A stretch of 64,000 nucleotides of DNA from Desulfatibacillum sp. GTDB lineage: Bacteria; Desulfobacterota; Desulfobacteria; Desulfobacterales; Desulfatibacillaceae. Under the pieces are notes generated by a model that saw only the letters and a program-made list of their open reading frames with translations, did no database searches and was not told the DNA's origin. Position 1 is the stretch's first letter. Each line of letters begins with the position of its first letter. Both the position numbers and the translations under genes were made by a program. Positions 1 to 8,790 of the stretch are shown here, piece after piece. Where the stretch lies: NCBI GenBank assembly GCA_016342355.1, contig JAEINP010000019.1:20055-84054 (forward strand), in the 5' to 3' direction.

Positions 1-1005
1 GGCTTTTTGCCCCGGTGCGCGGGCAAGGACTCCCTGCGCCTGACCGTGGAGGGCCGCGCCAAGGACGGGGAGCCTTTTTATCTTTTGGGCACAATTCCCG
101 TGGAAGTGACCGGCAAGGAGGAGGTGGCCTCCAACGTCAACGTGAATATTTCCGCCAAGGGTCCCCTTATTGTGGACATGGAGGACGCCATCCCCGGCCT
201 GACCGGTAAAAGGAATCAGGATTCCGATCCGTCCATACCCCGGTGGATTCCCCTGGAACTCCACCCTGATCTGGAAAAACAGGAAAGAGCCAGCCGGAAA
301 TTTCCGCCAGCCTGCGTTTCGGCCGATACCTGCACCCTGGACGAGGCCGTGGCTTCGGCCCTTCATTCCCTGAGTCCTGAAACCGTACCCATGGCCCGGT
401 TCTCGTGCCCGGACGGTACCGTCTACCATATTATTCCCGGCGCCTCCCTCTTGTTAGGGCGCAAACGCGACATCAACCATGTGCCTTCGTTTTTGTTTCC
501 CGAGGAAGCTCACGAAGGGGAAAACGTCAAGGTCAGCCGGACCCATTGCAGGATATTCATTCGCAAGAATCGGGTGTACATCCGGGATACCAGCTCCAAC
601 GGAACCTTTTTGGGCAAGGAACGCCTTCCCTCCAAGGAGGATGTGATGCTGGGCACGGGCCAACAGGTGGTCATAGGCGGGGTTCTGGAAATGTGGGCCG
701 ATATTTTCACCAACGGCCAGACCATCATCGCCGTGCGTCTGAAACGCCAAAACAACAAGACCAACGAGCGCTATATCCTGGCTCATGGCCCGGCGCCCCT
801 TGGCCCGGGGGACAGCAACCCCATACAGGTTGCCGGGGCGCCCAGTTTTTTGGGGGCCATCTATTACAATCCCGTGGCGGACAAATGGGTGTTTAGAGCC
901 CTGGAAGGTTTTTCCAACAAGGGCCGGGATATGATCCTGCCCCCGGAAAAGGAACTGACCTTTGGCAAGGCCAAATGCCGGTTTGAAATCGTGCAGCCGG
1001 AATAG
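1..1005 (+). CDS. FHA domain protein, 5' end outside window
   Basis: The reading frame is open to the left edge, so the N-terminus is probably missing; the first in-window start-like codon is a TTG at 7. The readable 332 residues contain a forkhead-associated (FHA) domain at about residues 145-225, with the family landmarks LLLGRK, SRTHCRI (the SxxH phosphopeptide-contact motif) and SSNGTFLG. FHA domains bind phosphothreonine peptides, so the protein likely takes part in Ser/Thr-kinase signalling. The region before the FHA domain (residues 1-140) and the tail after it (about 235-332) match nothing I recognise. No kinase gene lies on the visible side. Confidence 0.8.
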   Translation, partial: GFLPRCAGKDSLRLTVEGRAKDGEPFYLLGTIPVEVTGKEEVASNVNVNISAKGPLIVDMEDAIPGLTGKRNQDSDPSIPRWIPLELHPDLEKQERASRKFPPACVSADTCTLDEAVASALHSLSPETVPMARFSCPDGTVYHIIPGASLLLGRKRDINHVPSFLFPEEAHEGENVKVSRTHCRIFIRKNRVYIRDTSSNGTFLGKERLPSKEDVMLGTGQQVVIGGVLEMWADIFTNGQTIIAVRLKRQNNKTNERYILAHGPAPLGPGDSNPIQVAGAPSFLGAIYYNPVADKWVFRALEGFSNKGRDMILPPEKELTFGKAKCRFEIVQPE

Positions 1006-1127
1006 AAATCTCTTTTTTGACATCCATGTATCTGTGGTCCGCCACCAAAAGAAAAAATTCCCACTGGCGCGGTGTATGGCTGTTCGCCCAATCAGTAATG
1101 TTTATCACAGCCAAATTTTATGATTAT

Positions 1128-1157
1128 CAAATCCACATTTGACGTTTGATGGATTTG
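1128..1157. repeat. REP-like hairpin element, copy 1
   Basis: An 8-bp perfect inverted repeat, CAAATCCA (1128-1135) and TGGATTTG (1150-1157), encloses the core TTTGACGTTTGA. The same 12-base core recurs at 23184-23195, and most of it on the minus strand near 51531-51545. The dispersed core inside a hairpin suggests a REP-type repeat. No partner transposase is in the window. Confidence 0.5.
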
Positions 1158-1248
1158 GACTAGCTGGTCAAGTTCCCCAGGGCGGCTTAAAAATTTTTGA
1201 CCCCATTTTTTTTACAAAAACATGAGGCTACAAAAATAGCTCTAAAAA

Positions 1249-1266
1249 AGACAAAATATTTTGTCT
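1249..1266. promoter_or_regulatory. 18-bp perfect palindrome, possible operator
   Basis: AGACAAAATATTTTGTCT is its own reverse complement over all 18 bases. It ends 7 bases before the TTGACA -35 element of the hydrolase promoter, a typical place for a dimeric regulator. The regulator is unknown. Confidence 0.4.
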
Positions 1267-1273
1267 GTAAATA

Positions 1274-1302
1274 TTGACATTGTAATTGCCATGAATTACT
1301 GT
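1274..1302 (+). promoter_or_regulatory. Sigma70-like promoter for the hydrolase pair
   Basis: TTGACA at 1274-1279 is followed after 17 bases by TACTGT at 1297-1302 (four of six matches to TATAAT). It lies about 60 bases upstream of the hydrolase start. Confidence 0.4.
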
Positions 1303-1361
1303 CATCACATGGAAGGCAGGATCATACACAAACCCTTAAAGGGCCTAAAAGGTCTTTCCTA

Positions 1362-2336
1362 ATGGAAAAAAGGGACATCATGGCAAACAAAGAACGGGGA
1401 GCGCGGTGGTGGAACAATAGTTTGAGCGCGCTAAACGGGGTGTTGGGCGATTACCTTGTGAACCGGGGAAACGAACTGGCCCTTCCCATGAGTTTTTATC
1501 AGGATGGCAAGCCTCTTTCCCTGGACAGGGATTTGGAAGAACAACTGGGCCGCCCATTAACGGATAGGGTGTGCGTGCTGGTCCACGGCTTGTGCTGCCA
1601 TGAGGGTTTTTGGGATTTCGACCGGGACGGGGGTTCGACCTCCTACGGGAAGATGTTTTCCCGGGACTTAGGCTTCACGCCCTTTTATGTGCGCTACAAC
1701 ACAGGCTTACCCATCCTGGGAAACGGGGAGCGTCTGGCCGTACTTTTGGACGAACTGTTCCGGGTATATCCGCAACCCTGCCGGGAGGTGTTGCTTCTGG
1801 GTCACTCTATGGGCGGCCTGGTTTTTCGGGAAGCCTGCCGGGTGGGACTGAAGAGGTCCATGGCCTGGGTGCGCCAGGTGTCGAACTGTGTTTGTCTGGG
1901 TTCTCCCCTTAAGGGTGCACCCTTGGAAAAGCTGGGCAGCGTCTCGGCCAAAATCATGGACTTGGCAGGGCACCCCTTGACCCATGTAGTCCGGGACCTC
2001 ATCAACATCCGGAGCCAGGGCATCAAGGACTTGTGCCACGGTGAAGACGGTTCTCCAAAGCCTGAGACCGGGGCTTTTCTGCCGGAAGCAGGGCATTTTG
2101 CCGTGGCAGGAACCCTTACCCAAAATCCTGCCCATCCCGTGACTTTGATATTGGGTGATTCCATGGTGCGGATCCCCAGCGCAACAGCCCGGGACAGTTC
2201 CGGTTCGGCCCCGGCTACGGAAAACGTGCGTGTTTTCCCGGGCGTGGGTCACATGGCTTTAATGCACAACATGGAAGTCTACCAACAGATTGTTTCCTGG
2301 ATCCGTCCGGCGCCTGGGCTATTGGAAGCTGGCTAA
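1362..2336 (+). CDS. Alpha/beta hydrolase, lipase-like
   Basis: The 324-residue protein has the alpha/beta-hydrolase layout: an oxyanion-hole strand VLVHGLCCHEGFWD near residue 75, the nucleophile elbow LLLGHSMGGLV near residue 145 (catalytic Ser in GHSMG), and a C-terminal GVGHMALM that supplies the catalytic His. It probably cleaves an ester or lipid; the substrate cannot be read. There is no signal peptide, so it is likely cytoplasmic. Two starts are possible: ATG 1362 (AAAAGG nine bases upstream) and ATG 1380 (AGGGA four bases upstream). The next gene starts 13 bases after the stop, so the two form an operon behind the promoter at 1274-1302. Confidence 0.85.
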   Translation: MEKRDIMANKERGARWWNNSLSALNGVLGDYLVNRGNELALPMSFYQDGKPLSLDRDLEEQLGRPLTDRVCVLVHGLCCHEGFWDFDRDGGSTSYGKMFSRDLGFTPFYVRYNTGLPILGNGERLAVLLDELFRVYPQPCREVLLLGHSMGGLVFREACRVGLKRSMAWVRQVSNCVCLGSPLKGAPLEKLGSVSAKIMDLAGHPLTHVVRDLINIRSQGIKDLCHGEDGSPKPETGAFLPEAGHFAVAGTLTQNPAHPVTLILGDSMVRIPSATARDSSGSAPATENVRVFPGVGHMALMHNMEVYQQIVSWIRPAPGLLEAG

Positions 2337-2348
2337 CGAAGAGGGCTT

Positions 2349-2627
2349 ATGAAGAAAGTAAAAGGGCTGATAGACCTGGTCCAGGACGGAGTGCACGAGG
2401 GCGCCGTAATTGTGGAAAGAACCCACAAGGCCATTGCGGACATCCCTTTTGCCGTGTTGGGAATGACGCCGGTTGTTTCTTCCGTGTCCCAAATCGTGCG
2501 TTTTACCCACGACAATATTTCCAGCCTTGTCTACGATGCGATCCGGAGTGTCAATTGCGCGGCAGGCGCGCTGGCAGAAGCAGCTATTGACGTGGCCCGT
2601 GATCTTGGCGAAGAAAAGGATGATTAG
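2349..2627 (+). CDS. Small conserved-looking protein, function unknown
   Basis: A 92-residue protein not recognised from any family. It is mostly hydrophobic and helix-prone, has no signal peptide, and ends in an acidic tail (DLGEEKDD). It begins 13 bases after the hydrolase stop codon and so is probably co-transcribed. The alternation of small hydrophobic residues (for example IADIPFAVLG) could suit an amphipathic or surface-associated role, such as a phasin-like partner for the lipase-like enzyme, but nothing in the sequence proves that. A hairpin terminator follows at 2692-2719. Confidence 0.6.
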   Translation: MKKVKGLIDLVQDGVHEGAVIVERTHKAIADIPFAVLGMTPVVSSVSQIVRFTHDNISSLVYDAIRSVNCAAGALAEAAIDVARDLGEEKDD

Positions 2628-2691
2628 ACCGGCGAATAGGTTTTTGGGCCGTGGGTAAGGCTTAATCGGCAAGGGCCTCGATATTAAAAAA

Positions 2692-2729
2692 GGGGGAGAA
2701 GGCCTCGCCCTCTCCCCCCGGATTCTCTT
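2692..2729. terminator. Bidirectional terminator between convergent genes
   Basis: GGGGGAGA (2692-2699) pairs with TCTCCCCC (2711-2718). Reading minus, the stem is followed by TTTTTTAATAT; reading plus, a weaker T-rich tract (ATTCTCTTTT) follows. It separates the small plus-strand gene from the convergent CoA ligase. Confidence 0.65.
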
Positions 2730-2739
2730 TTCAATCAAG

Positions 2740-4266
2740 CTAAGCCTCTGCGCCAAACTGTGCGCGCAGGTCTTTTTTCAGGATTTTGCCGGTCATGGTC
2801 CGGGGCAGTTCCTGGACAAAGGCCACCTTTTTCGGACATTTATACCCGGCCATTCTTTCTTTGCAATAGGCGATGATCTCTTCCTCCTGGACTTCCATTC
2901 CCGGATTCACCACCAGGATGGCCATGCCCACCTCGCCCCATTTCTCACTGGGGATGCCTATGACTCCGGCGTCGGCGATTTTGGGGTGGCTCATGAGGGT
3001 GTCCTCCACCTCGGCAGGATACACGTTTTCGCCGCCTGAGATGTACATGTCCTTTTTCCGGTCCATGAGGTACAGGTAGCCTTCCTCGTCAAAATAGCCC
3101 ATGTCCCCGGTATGGAGCCACCCGTCCACAATGGTGTTTGCCGTGGCTTCGGGCCGATTCCAGTAACCCAGCATGATGATGGGCCCCTTGACCACCACCT
3201 CTCCCATTTCCCGGGGGGGAAGCTCATTGTTTTGAGAGTCCACCACCTTGACTTCCGTATGAAGCAACGGCTTGCCGCAGGAGCCTATTTTGCTGATGGC
3301 CTCCTCCTGCCGAAGGGCTGAAATGGCCGGGGCGGTTTCGGTCATGCCGTATCCCTGGGCAAAGAGGACGCCTTTTTTCTGGTAGGTTTCGATAAGCGCC
3401 TTGGGGCAGGGGGAGCCGCCAGCCAGGAGGTATTTGACGCTGGAGAAGTCCGTGGTTTCGAATTCCGGCATCTGGCTCATGAACAGATACATGACCGGTA
3501 TGCCGAACATGACTGTAACCTTATCCTCCTGGATCATTTTCAAGACCCCCACGGGATCAAAAAACCGCTGTATGGTGAGGGAGGCGCCGCCATACAAAGC
3601 GGGTGTGGCCGAGCAGTTCAAGGCGCCGATATGGAACAGGGGTGCGCAGCACATGGTGACCTCATTATGATCCGACCCATATGTGACCGCCGCGTTGATG
3701 GCGTTCCACTGGGTGTTTCCATGGCTGAGTATGGCGCCCTTGGGCTTGCCCGTAGTGCCGGAGGTGTACATGATGAATTGGGGATCATCCAGGGTGATTT
3801 CGGATTCCGGCTTGGGTTCCGATATGGGCATGGGCGAGGTGAGGGCTTCATATTCCCCGTCCGAGGAAGATCCCCCCGCCATTTCGCAAATGCATTCCTT
3901 TACCGAGGGAACCTTGTCCCGCAGGGCTTCCCTCACCGGGAGGAATTCCGGGGAGTAGAACATCATGCAGGGTTCGCAGTCATTGATGATGAATTCCAGT
4001 TCCGGGGGCGCCAGCCTGAAATTTAGGGGCACCATGATGGCCCCGATCTTGGAGCAGGCAAAGAGGATTTCCAAAAACACATGGCTGTTGCCCATGAGGG
4101 CTGCGACCCGGTCTCCCTTGCGGATGCCTTTTTTAATCAATAAATGGGACAAACGGTTGATGCGTTCGTTGAATTCCCGTTTGTTAAGACGAAGATCCTG
4201 GTACTTGATGCAAGGTTCGTCGGGATAGAGCTTGGCCCATTGGGCTGGCCATTGACCTACGTTCAT
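2740..4266 (-). CDS. Acyl-CoA ligase (AMP-binding, fatty-acid type)
   Basis: Adenylates a carboxylic acid and transfers it to CoA. All hallmarks of the ANL superfamily are visible: P-loop MYTSGTTGKPKGAILSHGN, A5-type YGMTET, A7-A8 GWLHTGDMGYFDEEGYL followed by DRKKDMYISGGENVYPAEVE, and the catalytic A10 lysine motif PRTMTGKILKKDLR near the C-terminus. The 508-residue length fits medium/long-chain ligases; chain length cannot be told. I chose ATG 4266 because AAGGAGGT lies 6 bases upstream on the minus strand; the open frame continues to 4344 without a better start. truA, also on the minus strand, ends 78 bases upstream. Confidence 0.92.
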   Translation of the reverse strand: MNVGQWPAQWAKLYPDEPCIKYQDLRLNKREFNERINRLSHLLIKKGIRKGDRVAALMGNSHVFLEILFACSKIGAIMVPLNFRLAPPELEFIINDCEPCMMFYSPEFLPVREALRDKVPSVKECICEMAGGSSSDGEYEALTSPMPISEPKPESEITLDDPQFIMYTSGTTGKPKGAILSHGNTQWNAINAAVTYGSDHNEVTMCCAPLFHIGALNCSATPALYGGASLTIQRFFDPVGVLKMIQEDKVTVMFGIPVMYLFMSQMPEFETTDFSSVKYLLAGGSPCPKALIETYQKKGVLFAQGYGMTETAPAISALRQEEAISKIGSCGKPLLHTEVKVVDSQNNELPPREMGEVVVKGPIIMLGYWNRPEATANTIVDGWLHTGDMGYFDEEGYLYLMDRKKDMYISGGENVYPAEVEDTLMSHPKIADAGVIGIPSEKWGEVGMAILVVNPGMEVQEEEIIAYCKERMAGYKCPKKVAFVQELPRTMTGKILKKDLRAQFGAEA

Positions 4267-4344
4267 AGCAACCTCCTTGGTGGGAAAAAAGTGGGAATGG
4301 GGGGATGATGTGTCAGTATAGAGGGAGGGCCGGGGCAAGGTCAA

Positions 4345-5082
4345 TCAATATTTGACGAGCATCATGAACAGGCCTATGGGCGGCGCGGTGGGGCCGGCCT
4401 GGGAACGGTCGCCTGATTCCAGAATGGTTTGCATGGCCAGGGGCGGGATTTTGCCCATGCCAATATAGACCAGGGTGCCCACAATGTTACGCACCATGTA
4501 ACGCAAAAAACCGTTGCCTTCCACCCGGTAGATCAAATGATTTTCCCATACCTGGAGTTGGGACTGGGTGATGGTCCGCACGCTGGTGGCTTTGGGGCTG
4601 CCAGCCCCCTCAAAGGCGGAGAAATCGTGGGTGCCAACGAGCAGTTCCGCAGCCTGGCGCATGGCGTCCTGATCCAGCTTACGCCTGACATACCAGGCAT
4701 AATGGCGGCATACGGCCGGAGGCGTAGGCCCGTTTGTGATATGATATTCGTAGATCTTGCTGGAGGCGCTTTTTCGGGCGTGAAAGCTTTCGGGCGCCAG
4801 GGTGCACTCCTTGCACACAATGTCATTGGGCAGGGTGGAATTCAACGCCTTTACAAAAATCCCGGCTTCCAAGTGGGTATCACACCAGAAATTGGCTACA
4901 TAGTTCAGGGCATGGACTCCGGAATCCGTGCGTCCCGCGCCATAGACAATGCATTTGGTTCGGGTGATTTTTTCCAGGGCGTCCTCCACAACTTCCTGGA
5001 TCGTAAGGTCGTGGGGCTGCCTTTGCCATCCGTGGTAAAGGGTTCCATCATATTCCAGAATGAGTTTGAAGTTTCTTTTCAT
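4345..5082 (-). CDS. truA: tRNA pseudouridine synthase A
   Basis: Converts uridines 38-40 in the tRNA anticodon stem to pseudouridine. The 245-residue protein starts with the family opening FKLILEYDGTLYHGWQRQP and carries the catalytic Asp53 in GAGRTDSGVHA. The second half has LVGTHDFSAFEGAG and the conserved FLRYMVRNIVGTL. ATG 5082 gives the usual TruA start; the frame stays open to 5244, but the extra 54 residues do not resemble TruA and are left out. It is upstream of the CoA ligase on the same strand. Confidence 0.95.
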   Translation of the reverse strand: MKRNFKLILEYDGTLYHGWQRQPHDLTIQEVVEDALEKITRTKCIVYGAGRTDSGVHALNYVANFWCDTHLEAGIFVKALNSTLPNDIVCKECTLAPESFHARKSASSKIYEYHITNGPTPPAVCRHYAWYVRRKLDQDAMRQAAELLVGTHDFSAFEGAGSPKATSVRTITQSQLQVWENHLIYRVEGNGFLRYMVRNIVGTLVYIGMGKIPPLAMQTILESGDRSQAGPTAPPIGLFMMLVKY

Positions 5083-5277
5083 ACACGCCCTGATAATACA
5101 TTCGCTCCCGGACCGCAAGAGCCGGATTTTGCAGGGTTGGGCCAGTCCCATGGTCAGGGCCGGACCATGCCTGCACAATTCCCCAATGGCATTCGGATGC
5201 GGCGGTTCTTTGACGCCTGCCAGAGGAAGGAGGCATTGCCACATACAGGCGGACCATCAAGGCGTTTCCCGGGAGGC

Positions 5278-5293
5278 GATAATCGTAATTATC
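5278..5293. promoter_or_regulatory. Inverted repeat GATAAT-N4-ATTATC
   Basis: GATAAT (5278-5283) and ATTATC (5288-5293) are perfect arms around CGTA, in the 294-base gap between divergent truA and the histidine kinase. The spacing resembles a regulator site (Fur-like half-sites), but no -10/-35 pair is obvious beside it. Confidence 0.3.
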
Positions 5294-5376
5294 TGGATCT
5301 GGTGCGCTATTTGCATTACAATTCTTGTAGGATTGGTCAAAAATGACTCAAGGAGTTTTCGGAAAGAGGCTATAGA

Positions 5377-8300
5377 ATGCCGCATGTTGGCCCACCAAAA
5401 TCAACCTTTAGGTTTAAATACAGACAGTTGTTTTTTCTCGTCTTGTTGTTTCCCTTTCTTTTTTTGATACTCCCGGGACTTTCTCAGGCCATTGACCAGG
5501 AAGGCGGGATAATGGCCAGGGGTGACCGGGCTTATCCTCCCTATGAGTATCTGCAGAATGGAAAACCTACGGGGTTCAATATAGAAATTTTGGAGGCTGT
5601 CTGTAAAATCATGGGCTATCGGCCGGAGATTGACATTGGCCCCTGGAATGAGGTCCGGGAAGACCTGGAAAAGGGCCGTATCGACATGATCACGGGGATG
5701 TATTTTTCTCCCGAGCGGGACAAGATTGTAGACTTTTCCAGCCCCCACATTATCGTCAATCACGGCGTCTTTGTTAAAAAGGGTTCTCCGATACGGTCCA
5801 TCAACGATATCAGGGATAAGCGGGTGGCCGTGCAGGAGGGGGACATCATGCACGACTACGCCCTAAAAAACGGTCTTGGCAAGCCAGTTTTAACGGCCCC
5901 TGACCAGATTGACGTTCTGCGGCTTGTGGCCGAAGGGAAAGCGGATTGCGCCCTCATGCCCAAGCTCCAGGGCCTGTATTACGCCAGGAAGGAAAAATTA
6001 CGGAATATTGTGACTGTGGGGCCGCCCATCCTGCCTCGGGAATATTGTTTTGCGGTCCGGGAGGGAGATACGGACCTGCTGGCCGGTTTGAATGAGGGGC
6101 TAAGTATCCTGAAGGCCACCGGGGAATTTGAACGCATCCATCAAAAATGGTTTGGTGTGTATGAAAGGGAACCGGCAGCCGCTACTATAAGGAAGTATGT
6201 TCTTTGGGTGGCAATGCCGTTGTTGCTGCTCCTGGCTCTTTCCTATTTGTGGTCCCGGTCGCTCAAACGGCAGGTGGCGATTCAAACTCACGCGTTGATA
6301 GTCAGTGAGCAACGTTTTTCCGGGCTTCTGGATCGCCTTAACGAGGCTGTTTTTCATATGGAATTGCCGGAAGGCAGGTATCGGTATTTCAGCCCGGCAG
6401 CCTTGCAGGTGTTTGGGTATTCGGCCCGGGAGTTTTTAGACACCCCCCTTTTGATTCGTAAAATTCTCCATCCGGATTGGCTGCCCCAATTTGATGAGGC
6501 GTGGAGCAGCCTGTTGGAGGGCAAGGTGGCGCCCTCGTACGAATATGGAATCATTGATCCAAAAGGCAGGGAACGGTGGATATTCCAGACCAACACCGGG
6601 GTTTATGACGAAAACGGCAATATCATCGCCATTGAAGGCTGCTGCAGTAATATTTCAGACAGAAAACGAACAGAAAATATGGTGCAGGACCACCTCTCAT
6701 TTTTTAAGAACGTCTCCCGGGTGGAGCAGGAACTGGCAGGCACCCCGGATTTGGAAGAGACTCTTGAAAAGGTCTTGGAGGTTGTCCTGGACATTTTTGA
6801 TTGTGATCGGGCATGGCTTTTGTATCCTTGCGACCCAGAGGCCGCCACATTCAAAGTGCATATGGAGACCTCCACCCCGGAGTTTGCCGTTCCGTCGCTC
6901 CGGGAACACGATTTTCCCATGACACCAGGGCTGGTCAGGGCTTTTAGAGATATTTTAGACTCAAGGGAGCCCGCCCCCTTTGGTTTCAGGCCCGGAAAAG
7001 TGGAGTGGGATCCCCGGAACAGGTACAATGTCCTCTCACTCCTGGCCGTGGCAGTGTTTCCAAAAGTGGGTAAACCGTGGATTTTTGGGCTGCATCAGTG
7101 CGCCTATTCCAGGATCTGGACCCAATGGGAAAAAAGTCTGTTTAAAGAGATTGGTCTCAGATTGGCCGAAGCATTGAATTCGCTCCTTTTGTTTCGAGAT
7201 TTGGAGCAAAGGGAGGAGATGTTCCGGGCCATTACGGAAAATGCCTCGGATGTGACGGGGATTTTGGCCCGGGACCTGACATTCAAGTACATCTGCCCTT
7301 CCTCCATAAGGGTTTCCGGTTTTGGGGAAGAACAGTTCTTGGGGCAATCGCTGGACAAGTTTGTTCACCCTGACGACCTGCCGGAATTCCTGGAGGCTAT
7401 CGCTGCATCACGGGAGCAGGAAGGCAAGACCTTTGTGTTAAATGGGATCAGGATGTTAAATGGGGATGGTTCATACACCCATTTTGAAATCCTTGTTGTC
7501 TGTCTCCTGTCCACCCCGGGCGTCAAGGGTATTGTCCTCACCGGCCGGGACCTTACTATCCGGCGGGAAGCGGAAATTGAAATGAACCGTTTGCGTCGGT
7601 TGTTGACCGATATCATCAATTCCATGCCTTCCGTATTGGTGGGTATTGACGCTCAGGGGCGCATCACCCATTGGAACCGGGGTGCGGAACAGTTCACGGG
7701 TATTGACGAGGCGTCCGTCCTGTCCATGGAGTTGGAACAGGCCCTTTCCCATATTGTCTCCTTATGCGAAAAAGTGCGGGAGTCTCAGGAAAAGGGAGAA
7801 CCCTTGCGGGAGGTCAATGTTCCGGTTAAGGTTCTGGGGGAGCAGCGGTTTGTGGATATCACCATCTACCCCCTGACCTCCGAAGATCAGGGAGGCGCAG
7901 TCATTCGCATGGATGACGTGACAGAGCAGGTACGGATTGAGGAGATGATGATACAGTCTGAAAAGATGCTGTCCGTGGGAGGCTTGGCCGCCGGTATGGC
8001 CCATGAAATCAACAATCCCCTGGCCGGCATACTTCAGAATGCGGAGGTGGTTATCAACCGCCTATCCGAAAATCTGCCGGCGAATATGAAAAGCGCCATG
8101 GACCTGGGCCTCAGCATGGATGGGATCAGGGCATACATGGACGCCAGGGGTATATTCACCTTGCTGGGTAACATCCGGGACTCGGGCCAGCGTGCAGCCA
8201 GCATTGTGGACAACATGCTGGGTTTTTCCCGCAAAACCGAATCCCTTTTTCTGGCTCACGACCTGGTTTCCCTGATGGAGAAAACCCTGGACCTGGCTTC

Positions 8301-8751
8301 CAGCGACTATGACTTGAAAAAGGACTACGATTTCAAGAGGATAGAGATTGTCCGGGAATACGATGACAATCTTCCCCTGGTGGAGTGCGATGCCGTCAAT
8401 ATACAACAGGTTCTGTTAAACTTGCTGAAAAACGGGGCGGCTGCCATGTCTGAAAAAGAGTATGACGGGGACCGGCCCAAGTTTGTACTGCGTTTGAGAC
8501 AGGAAGGGGAAATGGTAAGGCTGGAGGTGGAAGATAATGGCGTAGGCATGCCCAAGGACGTGCGAAAAAGGGCGTTCGAGCCTTTTTATACTACCAAGGC
8601 GGTGGGCCAGGGCACAGGCTTAGGTTTATCGGTTTCCTATTTTATTGTGGTGGAAAAGCACAAGGGACGCATGGGCGTGGAATCCAGGCCGGGCCAGGGT
8701 TCCACTTTTGTCGTTCAATTGCCCATACACATGGTCAAGGAAAGCCTGTGA
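5377..8751 (+). CDS. Sensor histidine kinase: SBP-PAS-GAF-PAS-PAS-kinase
   Basis: A 1124-residue membrane kinase. Order: hydrophobic signal/anchor at about 20-38 ending LSQA; periplasmic family-3 solute-binding domain (about 40-265, with PPYEYLQNGKPTGFNIEIL); transmembrane helix about 273-291; PAS (312-430); GAF-like region (444-600); PAS (610-725); PAS (740-855); HisKA with phospho-acceptor His876 in GMAHEINNPLAG; ATPase domain with N box near 1006, DNGVGMP near 1053 and GTGLGLSV near 1080. The solute-binding domain should let it sense an amino acid or similar polar solute directly. No response regulator is adjacent, and no receiver domain is fused. Start supported by AGAGG eight bases before ATG 5377. 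Confidence 0.9.
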   Translation: MPHVGPPKSTFRFKYRQLFFLVLLFPFLFLILPGLSQAIDQEGGIMARGDRAYPPYEYLQNGKPTGFNIEILEAVCKIMGYRPEIDIGPWNEVREDLEKGRIDMITGMYFSPERDKIVDFSSPHIIVNHGVFVKKGSPIRSINDIRDKRVAVQEGDIMHDYALKNGLGKPVLTAPDQIDVLRLVAEGKADCALMPKLQGLYYARKEKLRNIVTVGPPILPREYCFAVREGDTDLLAGLNEGLSILKATGEFERIHQKWFGVYEREPAAATIRKYVLWVAMPLLLLLALSYLWSRSLKRQVAIQTHALIVSEQRFSGLLDRLNEAVFHMELPEGRYRYFSPAALQVFGYSAREFLDTPLLIRKILHPDWLPQFDEAWSSLLEGKVAPSYEYGIIDPKGRERWIFQTNTGVYDENGNIIAIEGCCSNISDRKRTENMVQDHLSFFKNVSRVEQELAGTPDLEETLEKVLEVVLDIFDCDRAWLLYPCDPEAATFKVHMETSTPEFAVPSLREHDFPMTPGLVRAFRDILDSREPAPFGFRPGKVEWDPRNRYNVLSLLAVAVFPKVGKPWIFGLHQCAYSRIWTQWEKSLFKEIGLRLAEALNSLLLFRDLEQREEMFRAITENASDVTGILARDLTFKYICPSSIRVSGFGEEQFLGQSLDKFVHPDDLPEFLEAIAASREQEGKTFVLNGIRMLNGDGSYTHFEILVVCLLSTPGVKGIVLTGRDLTIRREAEIEMNRLRRLLTDIINSMPSVLVGIDAQGRITHWNRGAEQFTGIDEASVLSMELEQALSHIVSLCEKVRESQEKGEPLREVNVPVKVLGEQRFVDITIYPLTSEDQGGAVIRMDDVTEQVRIEEMMIQSEKMLSVGGLAAGMAHEINNPLAGILQNAEVVINRLSENLPANMKSAMDLGLSMDGIRAYMDARGIFTLLGNIRDSGQRAASIVDNMLGFSRKTESLFLAHDLVSLMEKTLDLASSDYDLKKDYDFKRIEIVREYDDNLPLVECDAVNIQQVLLNLLKNGAAAMSEKEYDGDRPKFVLRLRQEGEMVRLEVEDNGVGMPKDVRKRAFEPFYTTKAVGQGTGLGLSVSYFIVVEKHKGRMGVESRPGQGSTFVVQLPIHMVKESL

Positions 8752-8790
8752 CAGGGCTATGTTTTACGCTAAACCGGAACGCAGGGTTTT

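Larger units (their letters stand above)
1006..1361. other. Intergenic region with palindromes and a promoter
   Basis: No gene is seen in these 356 bases. They hold a REP-like hairpin (1128-1157), an 18-bp perfect palindrome (1249-1266) and a sigma70-like promoter (1274-1302) facing the hydrolase gene. The stretch is AT-rich compared with the flanking genes. Confidence 0.6.
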
